Source: Streptomyces albireticuli (GTDB taxonomy: Bacteria > Actinomycetota > Actinomycetes > Streptomycetales > Streptomycetaceae). Taken from it: a stretch of 64,000 nt of DNA. The stretch is taken from assembly GCF_002192455.1 (NCBI RefSeq), contig NZ_CP021744.1, forward strand, positions 4,869,501-4,933,500. Direction: 5' to 3'. The notes beneath the pieces are model-generated. The model saw nothing but the letters and a program-made list of their open reading frames with translations. It ran no database searches and was not told where the DNA came from. The position numbers and the translations under genes are program-made. Below, piece by piece: positions 7,907 through 16,261 of the stretch; position 1 is the stretch's first letter, and each line of letters starts with the position of its first letter.

Positions 7907-9340
7907 ATGGCAACGGCGCCAAGCGTCTCGTACTCGATGACGGTCCGGCTGGAGGTCCCCGCGAGCGGGACGTCGGTCGGTCAGATCACCACGGCCGTGG
8001 AGTCCTCCGGCGGATCGGTGACCGGCCTGGACGTCACCGCCTCCGGCCACGAGAAGCTGCGGATCGACGTCACCGTCGCCGCGACCTCCACGGCCCACGC
8101 CGACGAGATCGTCGAGAAACTCCGCGGCATCGAGGGCGTCCACCTCGGCAAGGTCTCCGACCGCACCTTCCTGATGCACCTCGGCGGCAAGATCGAAATG
8201 GCCTCCAAGCACCCCATCCGCAACCGCGACGACCTCTCCATGGTCTACACCCCCGGCGTCGCCCGCGTGTGCATGGCCATCGCCGAGAACCCCGAGGACG
8301 CCCGCCGCCTGACCATCAAGCGCAACAGCGTCGCCGTCGTCACCGACGGCTCCGCCGTCCTGGGCCTGGGCAACATCGGCCCCAAGGCCGCCCTCCCCGT
8401 CATGGAGGGCAAGGCCGCCCTCTTCAAACGCTTCGCCGGCATCGACGCCTGGCCCCTGTGCCTGGACACCCAGGACACCGACGCCATCGTCGAGATCGTC
8501 AAGGCCATCGCCCCCGGCTTCGCCGGCATCAACCTCGAAGACATCTCCGCACCCCGCTGCTTCGAGATCGAGGCCCGCCTGCGCGAAGCCCTCGACATCC
8601 CCGTCTTCCACGACGACCAGCACGGCACCGCCATCGTCGTCCTCGCCGCCCTCACCAACGCCCTGCGCGTGGTGGAGAAGTCCATCGGCGACGTACGGGT
8701 CGTCATGTCCGGCGCCGGCGCCGCCGGCACCGCCATCCTCAAGCTCCTCATCGCCGCCGGCGTCAAGCACGCCGTCGTCGCCGACATCCACGGCGTCGTC
8801 CACGCCGCCCGCCCCGACCTCGTCGACGCCGGCCCCGAGACCGCCCTGCGCTGGATCGCCGACAACACCAACCCCGAAGGCATCACCGGCACCCTGAAGG
8901 AAGCCGTCCGCGACGCGGACGTCTTCATCGGCGTCTCCGCCCCCAACGTCCTGGGCGGCGAGGACGTCGCCGCGATGGCCGACGGCGCGATCGTCTTCGC
9001 GCTGGCCAACCCCGACCCCGAGGTCGAGCCCGGCATCGCCCGCCAGACCGCCGCCGTCGTCGCCACCGGCCGCTCCGACTTCCCCAACCAGATCAACAAC
9101 GTGCTGGTCTTCCCGGGAGTCTTCCGCGGCCTGCTGGACGCCCAGTCCCGCACCGTCAACACCGACATGATGCTCGCCGCCGCCCGCGCCCTCGCCAACG
9201 TCGTCGCCGAGGACGAACTCAACGCGAACTACATCATCCCCAGCGTCTTCAACGACAAGGTGGCGGGTGCTGTCGCGGGTGCCGTCCGGGAGGCCGCGAA
9301 GGCCGCCGGCGCGGCTGTGACAGGCACCACGACCGTCTGA
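7907..9340 (+). CDS. NAD-dependent malic enzyme with N-terminal ACT domain
   Basis: The 477-residue enzyme oxidatively decarboxylates malate to pyruvate. An ACT-like regulatory domain (residues 1 to about 85, SYSMTVRLEVPASG onward) precedes the malic enzyme catalytic domain (KHPIRNRDDLSMVYTPGVARV block cut here to its core YTPGVARV) and the NAD-binding domain with GAGAAGTAI. The ATG is chosen because GAGGAAG lies 7 nt upstream. The codon usage is very strongly C-ending, as in a well-expressed gene. Upstream lies a separate structured-RNA element. The ACT domain suggests allosteric control by a small metabolite, not identified here. Confidence 0.93.
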   Translation: MATAPSVSYSMTVRLEVPASGTSVGQITTAVESSGGSVTGLDVTASGHEKLRIDVTVAATSTAHADEIVEKLRGIEGVHLGKVSDRTFLMHLGGKIEMASKHPIRNRDDLSMVYTPGVARVCMAIAENPEDARRLTIKRNSVAVVTDGSAVLGLGNIGPKAALPVMEGKAALFKRFAGIDAWPLCLDTQDTDAIVEIVKAIAPGFAGINLEDISAPRCFEIEARLREALDIPVFHDDQHGTAIVVLAALTNALRVVEKSIGDVRVVMSGAGAAGTAILKLLIAAGVKHAVVADIHGVVHAARPDLVDAGPETALRWIADNTNPEGITGTLKEAVRDADVFIGVSAPNVLGGEDVAAMADGAIVFALANPDPEVEPGIARQTAAVVATGRSDFPNQINNVLVFPGVFRGLLDAQSRTVNTDMMLAAARALANVVAEDELNANYIIPSVFNDKVAGAVAGAVREAAKAAGAAVTGTTTV

Positions 9341-9349
9341 CGACGGCGC

Positions 9350-9373
9350 GTCGCGGGCCTCGGGGCCCGCGAC
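9350..9373 (+). terminator. hairpin after malic enzyme gene
   Basis: GTCGCGGGCC, loop TCGG, GGCCCGCGAC begins 9 nt after the stop. The 10-bp stem is strong but lacks a T-run, as is common in Streptomyces. Confidence 0.5.
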
Positions 9374-9613
9374 CTGCCCATAAGGTGACGGGCAGAAATC
9401 AGGCCGCGGAAATGCGGCTGTATCCGAGGCTGTGCCGCTTTCCGTGTGACTCTCCAGGGTGCCGGATTGGCTTTCCCGCCACTGGTGGGGGCAGGATGCG
9501 TAACCGGGCGCGAGGGTCTGGCAACAGACCCGGGTCCGGGGACTGTCCGAGGGCCCTGGCAGCATCGGCTTCGATCTCACGCCTCATTGGCAAGAAGAAC
9601 ACGGGAGTACAAC

Positions 9614-9895
9614 ATGAACCGCAGTGAGCTGGTGGCCGCGCTGGCCGACCGCGCCGAGGTGACCCGCAAGGACGCCGACGCCGTCCTGGCCGCGCTCGCC
9701 GAGACCGTCGGTGAGGTCGTCGCCAAGGGCGACGAGAAGGTCACCATCCCCGGCTTCCTGACCTTCGAGCGCACCCACCGTGCCGCTCGCACCGCTCGTA
9801 ACCCGCAGACGGGCGAGCCGATCCAGATCGCCGCCGGTTACAGCGTGAAGGTCTCCGCGGGCTCCAAGCTCAAGGAAGCCGCCAAGGGCAAGTAA
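9614..9895 (+). CDS. hupA: HU-family nucleoid-associated DNA-binding protein
   Basis: This 93-residue protein is a standard-length HU: MNRSELVAALADRAEV start, the dimerisation core with FLTFERTHRAARTARNPQTG, and the DNA-binding beta-arm centred on the RNPQTGEPI motif. It bends and compacts chromosomal DNA. It lacks the long Lys/Ala/Pro tail of the second Streptomyces HU (HupS), so the symbol hupA is favoured. GGGAG precedes the ATG. Its expression end is marked by a perfect terminator 16 nt after the stop. Confidence 0.95.
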   Translation: MNRSELVAALADRAEVTRKDADAVLAALAETVGEVVAKGDEKVTIPGFLTFERTHRAARTARNPQTGEPIQIAAGYSVKVSAGSKLKEAAKGK

Positions 9896-9910
9896 GTCCC
9901 TCAGCGCGAA

Positions 9911-9943
9911 GGGCGGCCACCCCACGGGGGTGGCCGCCCTTTT
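9911..9943 (+). terminator. Rho-independent terminator of hupA
   Basis: GGGCGGCCACCCC, loop ACG, GGGGTGGCCGCCC, then TTTT: a perfect 13-bp stem with a T-run. It is oriented for the HU gene. Confidence 0.9.
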
Positions 9944-9963
9944 GGCTTGCCATGGCCTGGACG

Positions 9964-10040
9964 GGCCCCTTACGGGCCTGTAAGGGGCCGTAGACGCGCG
10001 AAAGCGCCCGCACCGACCTTCGTGGTCGGTACAGGCGCTT
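9964..10040. terminator. two further hairpins between convergent hupA and murA
   Basis: First: GGCCCCTTAC (9964-9973) pairs with GTAAGGGGCC (9980-9989). Second: AAGCGCC (10002) with GGCGCTT (10034-10040) outside ACCGACC/GGTCGGT. Neither has a clear T-run on the plus strand. Together with the HU terminator they fill the convergent gap and probably stop transcription from both sides. Confidence 0.5.
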
Positions 10041-10136
10041 ACGGGCCGTCAGGGCCGCGCCAGAGCTTCCCAGCTCAGAGCTGTCGTGGACTCAGGTACG
10101 GCCGCGGGCTCGGACGCGGACCGGATGCGGCAGCGG

Positions 10137-10198
10137 GTCAGGCTTCCGTGCCGCCGGGCAGCTCGACGTCGGCACCCGGCTCCTTGAGCTTCTCCATG
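10137..10198 (-). pseudogene. duplicated fragment of the murA 3' end
   Basis: These 62 nt are a near-exact copy (two differences) of 10264-10325, the last 19 codons of murA plus its stop. On the minus strand it encodes MEKLKEPGADVELPGGTEA, against MEKLKELGANVELPGGTEA in the real gene. It lies downstream of the murA stop, separated by 65 nt of GC-rich palindromic sequence. There is no start signal and no remaining enzyme domain, so it is a gene remnant made by a local duplication. Confidence 0.85.
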
Positions 10199-10264
10199 CT
10201 GTGCTGGCCCGGGGGATGACCCCCGGACCCCCAGCCGGGGCGGGCCCGGTGGGGGTGGCGGCCG

Positions 10265-11605
10265 TCAGGCTTCCGTGCCGCCGGGCAGCTCGACGTTGGC
10301 ACCCAGCTCCTTGAGCTTCTCCATGAAGTTCTCGTAGCCGCGGTTGATCAGGTCGATGCCGTGCACCCGGGACGTGCCCTGGGCGGCCAGGGCCGCGATC
10401 AGGTACGAGAAGCCGCCGCGGAGGTCGGGGATGACCAGGTCGGCGCCCTGGAGCTTGGTCGGGCCGGAGACGACCGCCGAGTGCAGGAAGTTGCGCTGGC
10501 CGAAGCGGCAGGCCGAGCCGCCCAGGCACTCGCGGTAGAGCTGGATGTGCGCGCCCATCTGGTTGAGCGCGGAGGTGAAGCCGAGGCGGGACTCATACAC
10601 CGTCTCGTGGACGATCGACAGGCCCGAGGCCTGCGTCAGGGCCACGACCAGCGGCTGCTGCCAGTCCGTCTGGAAGCCGGGGTGGACGTCGGTCTCCAGC
10701 GCGATGGCGTTGAGCGAGCCGCCCGGGTGCCAGAAGCGGATGCCCTCGTCGTCGACCTCGAAGGCGCCGCCGACCTTGCGGTAGGTGTTGAGGAAGGTCA
10801 TCATCGACCGCTGCTGCGCGCCGCGGACGTAGATGTTGCCCTCGGTGGCCAGCGCCGCGGACGCCCAGGAGGCCGCCTCCAGGCGGTCCGGGAGGGCGCG
10901 GTGGTTGTAGCCCGTGAGCGAGTCCACACCGGTGATCCGGATGGTGCGGTCGGTGTCCATGGAGATGATCGCGCCCATCTTCTGCAATACGCAGATGAGG
11001 TCCTCGATCTCCGGCTCGACGGCCGCGTTGGACAGCTCCGTGACGCCCTCCGCCAGGACGGCGGTCAGCAGCACCTGCTCGGTCGAGCCGACCGAGGGGT
11101 AGGGCAGGCGGATCTTGCAGCCGCGCAGCCGCTGCGGGGCCTCCAGGTACTGGCCGCCCTCGCGCTTCTCGATGGTCGCGCCGAACTGGCGGAGCACCTC
11201 GAAGTGGAAGTCGATCGGCCGGCCGCCGATGTCGCAGCCGCCCAGGCCCGGGATGAACGCGTGGCCCAGCCGGTGCAGCAGCGGGCCGCAGAACAGGATC
11301 GGGATGCGCGAGGAGCCGGCGTGCGCGTCGATGTCGGCGACGTTGGCGCTCTCCACATGGGAGGGGTCCATGATCAGCTCGCCGGGCTCGTCGCCCGGGC
11401 GGACCGTCACACCGTGCAGCTGGAGCAGACCGCGGACCACCCGCACGTCGCGGATGTCGGGGACATTGCGCAGCCGGCTCGGTCCGCTGCCGAGCAGCGC
11501 GGCGACCATGGCCTTCGGCACGAGGTTCTTCGCGCCGCGGACACGGATCTCGCCCTCGAGCGGGGTGCCGCCGTGGACAAGCAGTACATCGTCAGGGCCG
11601 GTCAT
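10265..11605 (-). CDS. murA: UDP-N-acetylglucosamine 1-carboxyvinyltransferase (MurA)
   Basis: The 446-residue protein transfers enolpyruvate from PEP to UDP-GlcNAc, the first committed step of peptidoglycan synthesis in the cytoplasm. Visible family features are RGAKNLVPKAMVAALL (K26, N27) at the N-terminus and LGGCDIGGRPIDFH with C124 at the position of the fosfomycin-reactive Cys. The inverted alpha/beta repeats fill the full expected length. ATG at 11605 is chosen over upstream in-frame codons because homologues begin at MTGPDD. It is convergent with hupA and divergent from yqgE. Its 3' end has been partly duplicated just downstream. Confidence 0.94.
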   Translation of the reverse strand: MTGPDDVLLVHGGTPLEGEIRVRGAKNLVPKAMVAALLGSGPSRLRNVPDIRDVRVVRGLLQLHGVTVRPGDEPGELIMDPSHVESANVADIDAHAGSSRIPILFCGPLLHRLGHAFIPGLGGCDIGGRPIDFHFEVLRQFGATIEKREGGQYLEAPQRLRGCKIRLPYPSVGSTEQVLLTAVLAEGVTELSNAAVEPEIEDLICVLQKMGAIISMDTDRTIRITGVDSLTGYNHRALPDRLEAASWASAALATEGNIYVRGAQQRSMMTFLNTYRKVGGAFEVDDEGIRFWHPGGSLNAIALETDVHPGFQTDWQQPLVVALTQASGLSIVHETVYESRLGFTSALNQMGAHIQLYRECLGGSACRFGQRNFLHSAVVSGPTKLQGADLVIPDLRGGFSYLIAALAAQGTSRVHGIDLINRGYENFMEKLKELGANVELPGGTEA

Positions 11606-11868
11606 GGATCTCGCGTTCCTGGAGTTGGGCAGGGGGGCAAGAAGAAAGGGTAATGCGACCGGAGGGCCCTCCTGCGTGCGTAAGGGGGCTCCGGGTATGT
11701 CATGGCTTCGCAACAACACGCTGCGTTAATGGAATGGTCGCTACCGGTTATCTCCGTGGCCTTGCTTTTCCCTCTCCCGGTCCCCCCTGCCCCGTTTCCG
11801 GCGTCCCATGTCCCTTCGGAGTGGTCGTCCACCCTCCGCAACGGCCCGAAATGCGGGATCATGTGCCC

Positions 11869-12465
11869 ATGTCCGAGGTGTCCTCGCTCACAGGACGGCT
11901 GCTTGTCGCGACACCGGCGCTCGCTGACCCGAACTTCGACCGTGCGGTGGTGCTGCTCCTCGACCACGACGAGGAGGGCTCCCTCGGTGTGATCCTCAAC
12001 CGCCCGACGCCGGTCGGCGTGGCCGACATCCTGGAGTCGTGGGCGTCCCTCACGGGCGAGCCCGGCGTGGTCTTCCAGGGCGGCCCCGTCTCGCTGGACT
12101 CCGCGCTGGGCGTGGGCGTGGTGCCGGGGGAGGGGCACGAGAAGGGCGAGAAGGGCGCCACCACCGGGGACGGCCCGCTCGGCTGGCGCCGGGTGCACGG
12201 CGCCATCGGCCTCGTCGACCTGGAGGCCCCGCCGGAGCTGCTGGCGGCGGCCCTGGGCTCGCTGCGGATCTTCGCCGGGTACGCTGGCTGGGGGCCCGGC
12301 CAGCTGGAGGAGGAGCTGGTCGAGGGCGCCTGGTACGTCGTGGAGTCCGAGCCGGGCGACGTCTCCTCGCCCGAGCCCGGACAGCTGTGGCGGGCGGTGC
12401 TGCGGCGCCAGCGCAACGAGCTGGCGATGGTCGCCACGTACCCGGACGACCCGAGCCTGAACTGA
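11869..12465 (+). CDS. YqgE/AlgH family protein (UPF0301)
   Basis: The 198-residue protein shows the conserved features of the family: TGRLLVATPALADPNFDRAV at the N-terminus (shown in part as LLVATP), LLLDHDEEGSLGVILNRPT in the first half, and FAGYAGWGPGQLEEEL in the second. Structures of the family show a compact alpha/beta fold, but the biochemical role is unresolved; AlgH was linked to alginate regulation in Pseudomonas. The ATG directly before SEVSSLTG is preferred; another ATG lies six codons upstream. It is divergent from murA. Confidence 0.88.
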   Translation: MSEVSSLTGRLLVATPALADPNFDRAVVLLLDHDEEGSLGVILNRPTPVGVADILESWASLTGEPGVVFQGGPVSLDSALGVGVVPGEGHEKGEKGATTGDGPLGWRRVHGAIGLVDLEAPPELLAAALGSLRIFAGYAGWGPGQLEEELVEGAWYVVESEPGDVSSPEPGQLWRAVLRRQRNELAMVATYPDDPSLN

Positions 12466-12607
12466 CCCGGCCGCCCCGGAGCGGGCGCCTCCGGCGCGGC
12501 CCCGCCCGGCCCCCGGCGGCCCGGCGGGCGGCGGGTCCCGTGCCGGGCGGTGACAGGCCTGCCCAGGGAACGGCCCCGGGCCCCGGCCCCCAGTACTCTT
12601 GGAAACC

Positions 12608-12910
12608 ATGAGCACTCTTGAGCCCGAGCGCGGGGCAGGGACCGGCACCCTCGTAGAGCCGACGCCGCAGGTGTCGCACGGCGACGGCGACCACGAGCGC
12701 TACGCCCATTACGTCCAGAAGGACAAGATCATGGAGAGCGCCCTCTCCGGATCGCCTGTGGTGGCACTGTGCGGCAAGGTCTGGGTCCCCGGTCGCGACC
12801 CGAAGAAGTACCCGGTCTGCCCGATGTGCAAGGAGATCTTCGACGGCATGGGTGCCGGCGGGGACAAGGACAAGGGCGGCAAGGGCGGCAAGGGCGGCGA
12901 CAAGAAGTAG
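12608..12910 (+). CDS. DUF3039 protein with CxxC zinc-binding motif
   Basis: This 100-residue protein belongs to an actinobacterial family of unknown function. The core (about residues 33-80) contains VALCGKVWVPGRDP and YPVCPMCKEIFDG, where one Cys plus a CxxC pair could bind zinc. The C-terminus is a Gly/Lys repeat (GGKGGKGG). TACTCT lies 8 nt before the ATG, so the mRNA is probably leaderless. A strong terminator follows 52 nt after the stop. Confidence 0.85.
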   Translation: MSTLEPERGAGTGTLVEPTPQVSHGDGDHERYAHYVQKDKIMESALSGSPVVALCGKVWVPGRDPKKYPVCPMCKEIFDGMGAGGDKDKGGKGGKGGDKK

Positions 12911-12962
12911 CCGGAGTTCCTCCCCGGGCCTCTCCCGTCCGGGCCTTTTCCCCAGGATTCCC

Positions 12963-13003
12963 ACGGCCCCCGGAGCGCGTGATCGCGCTCCGGGGGCCGT
13001 TTG
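12963..13003 (+). terminator. Rho-independent terminator after DUF3039 gene
   Basis: ACGGCCCCCGGAGCGCG, loop TGAT, and its exact complement ending in CCGT, then TTGCTCTTG. The 17-bp stem is perfect. Confidence 0.8.
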
Positions 13004-13042
13004 CTCTTGTCCGGCGGGTCGGACGCCCCTAGCCTCCTCTCA

Positions 13043-13082
13043 GTTGTGCACTGCGAAACGTGCGTTGCGCATGCTGCAACGC
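13043..13082. promoter_or_regulatory. tandem operator-like palindromes before the sugar ABC operon
   Basis: GTTGCGCATGCTGCAAC (13064-13080) lies inside a larger repeat with arms GCGTTGC and GCAACGC. A related 17-mer, GTTGTGCACTGCGAAAC, sits exactly 21 bp upstream (13043-13059). Two turns of helix between similar half-palindromes, just before a sugar operon, suggests LacI- or GntR-type repressor binding. This is inferred from position and symmetry only. Confidence 0.5.
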
Positions 13083-13103
13083 CTCGACGTGGGAGGGGAG
13101 CCC

Positions 13104-14465
13104 ATGGCGTCGCTGTCACCACCACCCGCCCCGGGACCCGGCAGACGGGCCGCCCGTACGGCCCGGACGGCCCGCAGGAACCGGGCCGCGCGGGCGCTCG
13201 GCCTCGTGGTCGCGGCACTCACCGCGGCGGCCGCCTGCGCGCCCTCGACCGCCGTCCCCGGCGGCCGGGGCGACAAGGGGACCGGCACCTTGCGGGTCTG
13301 GCTCTTCCGGGAGGTCGACAACGCCCCCAAGGCGGCCGTCGTCGACCGGGCCGTCGCCGCTTTCACCAAGGACCACCCCGGGGTGCGGGTCGACGTCGCC
13401 TACATCCCGGTCGAGACCCGCGCCCAGCGGGTGAAGGCCGCCTTCAACGACCCGCGCAGCGCCCCCGACCTCATCGAGTACGGCAACACCGACACCGCCG
13501 GCTATGTGAAGGACGGCGGCCTGGCCGACGTCACGGCCGATCTCGCCGCCTGGGCCGAGGCGAAGGACACCGACCCGGCGGCCCGCCGGTCGGTGACCGT
13601 GGACGGCAAGGCCTACGGGGCGCCCCTGTTCGTCGGCGTCCGGGCGCTGTACTACCGCACCGACGTCTTCGCGGAGCTCGGCCTGCGCCCGCCGCGCACC
13701 CTCGGCGAGCTCGCCGCCACCGCACGCCGCGCGCACCGGGAGCGGCCCGGCCTCCACGGCCTGGCCGTCGGCGGCGCGTACACCTACGGCGCGCTGCCGT
13801 TCCTGTGGGCGCACGGCGGCGGCATCGCGGAGAAGAAGGGCCGCGGCTACGTCTCCACGCTCACGGACGAGCGGGCCAAGAAGGGCATCGCCGCCTGGAC
13901 GGACCTCTTCGGCGACCACAACTGCCCGCGGAGCAGCTGCGCGCAGATGGGCGGCAACGCCACCGTCGAGTCCTTCGCGTCCGGCAAGGCGGCCATGGCC
14001 ATCGGGGGCGACTTCAGCCACCGCGCTGTGGAGAACGGCAAGGTCAAGGGCGCCTACGCGGTCGTACCGCTGCCCGGTGCGGCGGAGGGCGACATCGCCC
14101 CGGCCTTCGCCGGCGGGAACAACCTGGGCGTCCTCAAGAGCAGTTCCCACCGCACCCTCGCCGTGGACCTGATGAAGACGCTGGCCGGGAAGCGCGCCCA
14201 GGCCGACCTCTTCGACGCCATGGGCTTCCTGCCCACCTTCACCGACGTCCGCGCCGCGGCGGCCCGCCGGCAGCCCTTCGTCCGGCCCTTCGTGGACACG
14301 CTCGACGCCGGCGCCCGGTCCGTCCCCGCGACGCCCGGCTGGGCGGCCGTCGACGCCGCGCAGGTGCTGCCCGTCATGTTCCAGGAGATCGTCAGCGGCC
14401 GCCGGAGCCTGGACGCCGCCGCGGCGAGCGCCGCCAAGAAGATGAACGCGGCGTTCCGCGGATGA
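13104..14465 (+). CDS. sugar ABC transporter substrate-binding lipoprotein
   Basis: The 453-residue protein is a family 1 extracellular solute-binding protein. A basic N-terminus and hydrophobic segment lead to a lipobox (LTAAAAC), so the mature protein is lipid-anchored outside the membrane. Features include LRVWLFREVDNAPK, a sugar-binding cleft core with DLIEYGNTDTAGY, and GKAAMAIGGDFSH typical of the family. Start is at the ATG with GGGAGGGGAG upstream; an earlier in-frame ATG (13070) lacks that site. The stop overlaps the permease start. The linked GH20 hexosaminidase suggests a beta-N-acetylglucosaminide substrate. Confidence 0.9.
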   Translation: MASLSPPPAPGPGRRAARTARTARRNRAARALGLVVAALTAAAACAPSTAVPGGRGDKGTGTLRVWLFREVDNAPKAAVVDRAVAAFTKDHPGVRVDVAYIPVETRAQRVKAAFNDPRSAPDLIEYGNTDTAGYVKDGGLADVTADLAAWAEAKDTDPAARRSVTVDGKAYGAPLFVGVRALYYRTDVFAELGLRPPRTLGELAATARRAHRERPGLHGLAVGGAYTYGALPFLWAHGGGIAEKKGRGYVSTLTDERAKKGIAAWTDLFGDHNCPRSSCAQMGGNATVESFASGKAAMAIGGDFSHRAVENGKVKGAYAVVPLPGAAEGDIAPAFAGGNNLGVLKSSSHRTLAVDLMKTLAGKRAQADLFDAMGFLPTFTDVRAAAARRQPFVRPFVDTLDAGARSVPATPGWAAVDAAQVLPVMFQEIVSGRRSLDAAAASAAKKMNAAFRG

Positions 14466-15403
14466 CGGCCACCGGCACGCGCGTGTCCCGCGCCTCCCGC
14501 CCCGGCCGCCGGGCCGGCGCCTGGACGCCCTGGCTCTACCTCGCCCCCGCGCTCGTCCTCATCGGCGGCCTGCTGGTCTACCCCCTCTACCAGCTCGGCC
14601 TCATCTCCTTCCTCGAATACACCCAGGCCCAGGTCAGCGGCGGCGAACCCACCTCCTTCCAGGGGCTCGGCAACTACACCGAGCTCTTCGGCGACCCCCA
14701 GTTCCGGCAGGTGCTCCTCGCGACGGTCGTCTTCGCCGCCGCCTGCGTCCTCGCCACGCTCGCCGTCGGCTGCGCGCTGGCCGTCCTCCTCACCCGGGTA
14801 CGGGCCCTGCCGCGCCTCGCGCTGATGCTCGCCGCCCTCGGCGCCTGGGCCACCCCGGCCGTCACCGGCTCCACGGTGTGGCTCTTCCTCTTCGACCCCG
14901 GCCTCGGGCCCGTCGACGCCGCCCTGAGCGCGCTCGGCCTCTCCGGCTTCGAGGGCCACTCCTGGACGTACGACCGCTACAGCGCCTTCGGGCTCGTCCT
15001 CCTCGAAGTCGTCTGGTGCTCGTTCCCCTTCGTGATGGTGACCGTCTACGCGGGCATCCGGGCCATCCCCACCGAGGTGCTGGAGGCCGCCGCCCTCGAC
15101 GGCGCCTCGCAGTGGCGGATCTGGCGCGGGGTCATGGCGCCGATGCTCCGGCCGATCCTCGTCGTCGTCACCGTCCAGTCCGTCATCTGGGACTTCAAGG
15201 TCTTCACCCAGATCTATGTGATGACCAACGGCGGCGGCATCGCCGGGCAGAACCTCACCCTCAACGTCTACGCCTACCAGAAGGCCTTCGCCTCCTCGCA
15301 GTACAGCCTCGGCTCGGCGATCGGCGTCGTCATGCTGCTGATCCTGCTGGCCGTCACCCTCGGCTACCTGAGGCTGCTGCGCCGTCAGGGGGAGGAGATA
15401 TGA
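14462..15403 (+). CDS. sugar ABC transporter permease (MalF-like)
   Basis: The 313-residue inner-membrane protein has six predicted helices starting with WLYLAPALVLIGGLLVYPLY. Its EAA loop, EVLEAAALDGASQWRIW, contacts the transport ATPase. It overlaps the binding-protein gene and the next permease gene by 4 bp each (ATGA), so the three are translationally coupled. With its partner it forms the transmembrane channel. No ATPase gene follows; in Streptomyces such importers usually share the multi-sugar ATPase MsiK. Confidence 0.92.
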   Translation: MTATGTRVSRASRPGRRAGAWTPWLYLAPALVLIGGLLVYPLYQLGLISFLEYTQAQVSGGEPTSFQGLGNYTELFGDPQFRQVLLATVVFAAACVLATLAVGCALAVLLTRVRALPRLALMLAALGAWATPAVTGSTVWLFLFDPGLGPVDAALSALGLSGFEGHSWTYDRYSAFGLVLLEVVWCSFPFVMVTVYAGIRAIPTEVLEAAALDGASQWRIWRGVMAPMLRPILVVVTVQSVIWDFKVFTQIYVMTNGGGIAGQNLTLNVYAYQKAFASSQYSLGSAIGVVMLLILLAVTLGYLRLLRRQGEEI

Positions 15404-16257
15404 GCGCCCTCCGGATCCGCCGCCCGTGGCGGCTCGCCGCGGAGGCCGCGGCCCTGCTCGTGGCCGCCGTGGTGGCCTTCCCGCTGTACTGGATGGTCCT
15501 CGCCGCCTTCAAGCCCGCGGACGAGGTGCAGTCGGCCGAGCCGCGCCCCTGGACCCTGCGGCCCTCGCTCGACGCCTTCCGGCGCGTCTTCGACCAGCAG
15601 GACTTCGGCCGCTACTTCCTCAACAGCCTGCTCGTCGCGGCGGCCGTGGTCGTCGCCTCCGGGCTCGTCGCCTTCCTCGCCGCCACCGCGGTGACCCGCT
15701 TCCGGTTCCGCTTCCGGACGACGCTGCTGGTGATGTTCCTGGTGGCCCAGATGGTGCCGGTCGAGGCCCTGACCATCCCGCTGTTCTTCCTGATGCGGGA
15801 CGTGGGCGACGCGGTGCCGGGCATCGGGCTCAACACCCTCGGCTCGCTGATCCTGCCGCACCTCGCCTTCTCCCTGCCCTTCGCCATCTGGATGCTGCGC
15901 GGCTTCGTCCGGGCCGTCCCCGAGGCGCTGGAGGAGGCCGCGTACCTCGACGGGGCGAGCCGGGCGCGCTTCCTGTGGCAGATCCTCTTCCCGCTCGTGC
16001 TCCCCGGCCTGATGGCGACGAGCGTCTTCTCCTTCATCTCGACCTGGAACGACTTCCTCTTCGCGAAGTCCTTCATCATCAGCGCCACCGAGAACTCCAC
16101 CCTGCCGATGGCGCTCCTCGTCTTCTTCAAGGACGAGGGCAACGACTGGGGCGGCATCATGGCGGCGTCGACCGTCATGACGGTGCCCGTGCTGGTCTTC
16201 TTCGTACTCGTACAGCGGAGGCTCGTGTCGGGCCTCGGCGGAGCGGTCAAGGACTGA
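15400..16257 (+). CDS. sugar ABC transporter permease (MalG-like)
   Basis: The 285-residue protein is the second channel subunit of the carbohydrate importer. It has six predicted helices, the typical N-terminal FPLYWMVLAAFKP segment, and the EAA motif EALEEAAYLDGASRARF. GGAGG lies before the ATG and the start overlaps the preceding stop. A GH20 gene begins 5 nt after its stop, so hydrolase and importer are co-transcribed. Confidence 0.92.
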   Translation: MSALRIRRPWRLAAEAAALLVAAVVAFPLYWMVLAAFKPADEVQSAEPRPWTLRPSLDAFRRVFDQQDFGRYFLNSLLVAAAVVVASGLVAFLAATAVTRFRFRFRTTLLVMFLVAQMVPVEALTIPLFFLMRDVGDAVPGIGLNTLGSLILPHLAFSLPFAIWMLRGFVRAVPEALEEAAYLDGASRARFLWQILFPLVLPGLMATSVFSFISTWNDFLFAKSFIISATENSTLPMALLVFFKDEGNDWGGIMAASTVMTVPVLVFFVLVQRRLVSGLGGAVKD

Positions 16258-16261
16258 GGAC

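Noticed and set aside
10137..10198. Second functional murA gene
   Set aside because: Only 19 codons remain and there is no start signal or active-site region.
12870..12905. Short GGCGGCAAG direct repeats suggesting a CRISPR-like array
   Set aside because: They are codon repeats for the Gly/Lys tail of the DUF3039 protein; no spacers.
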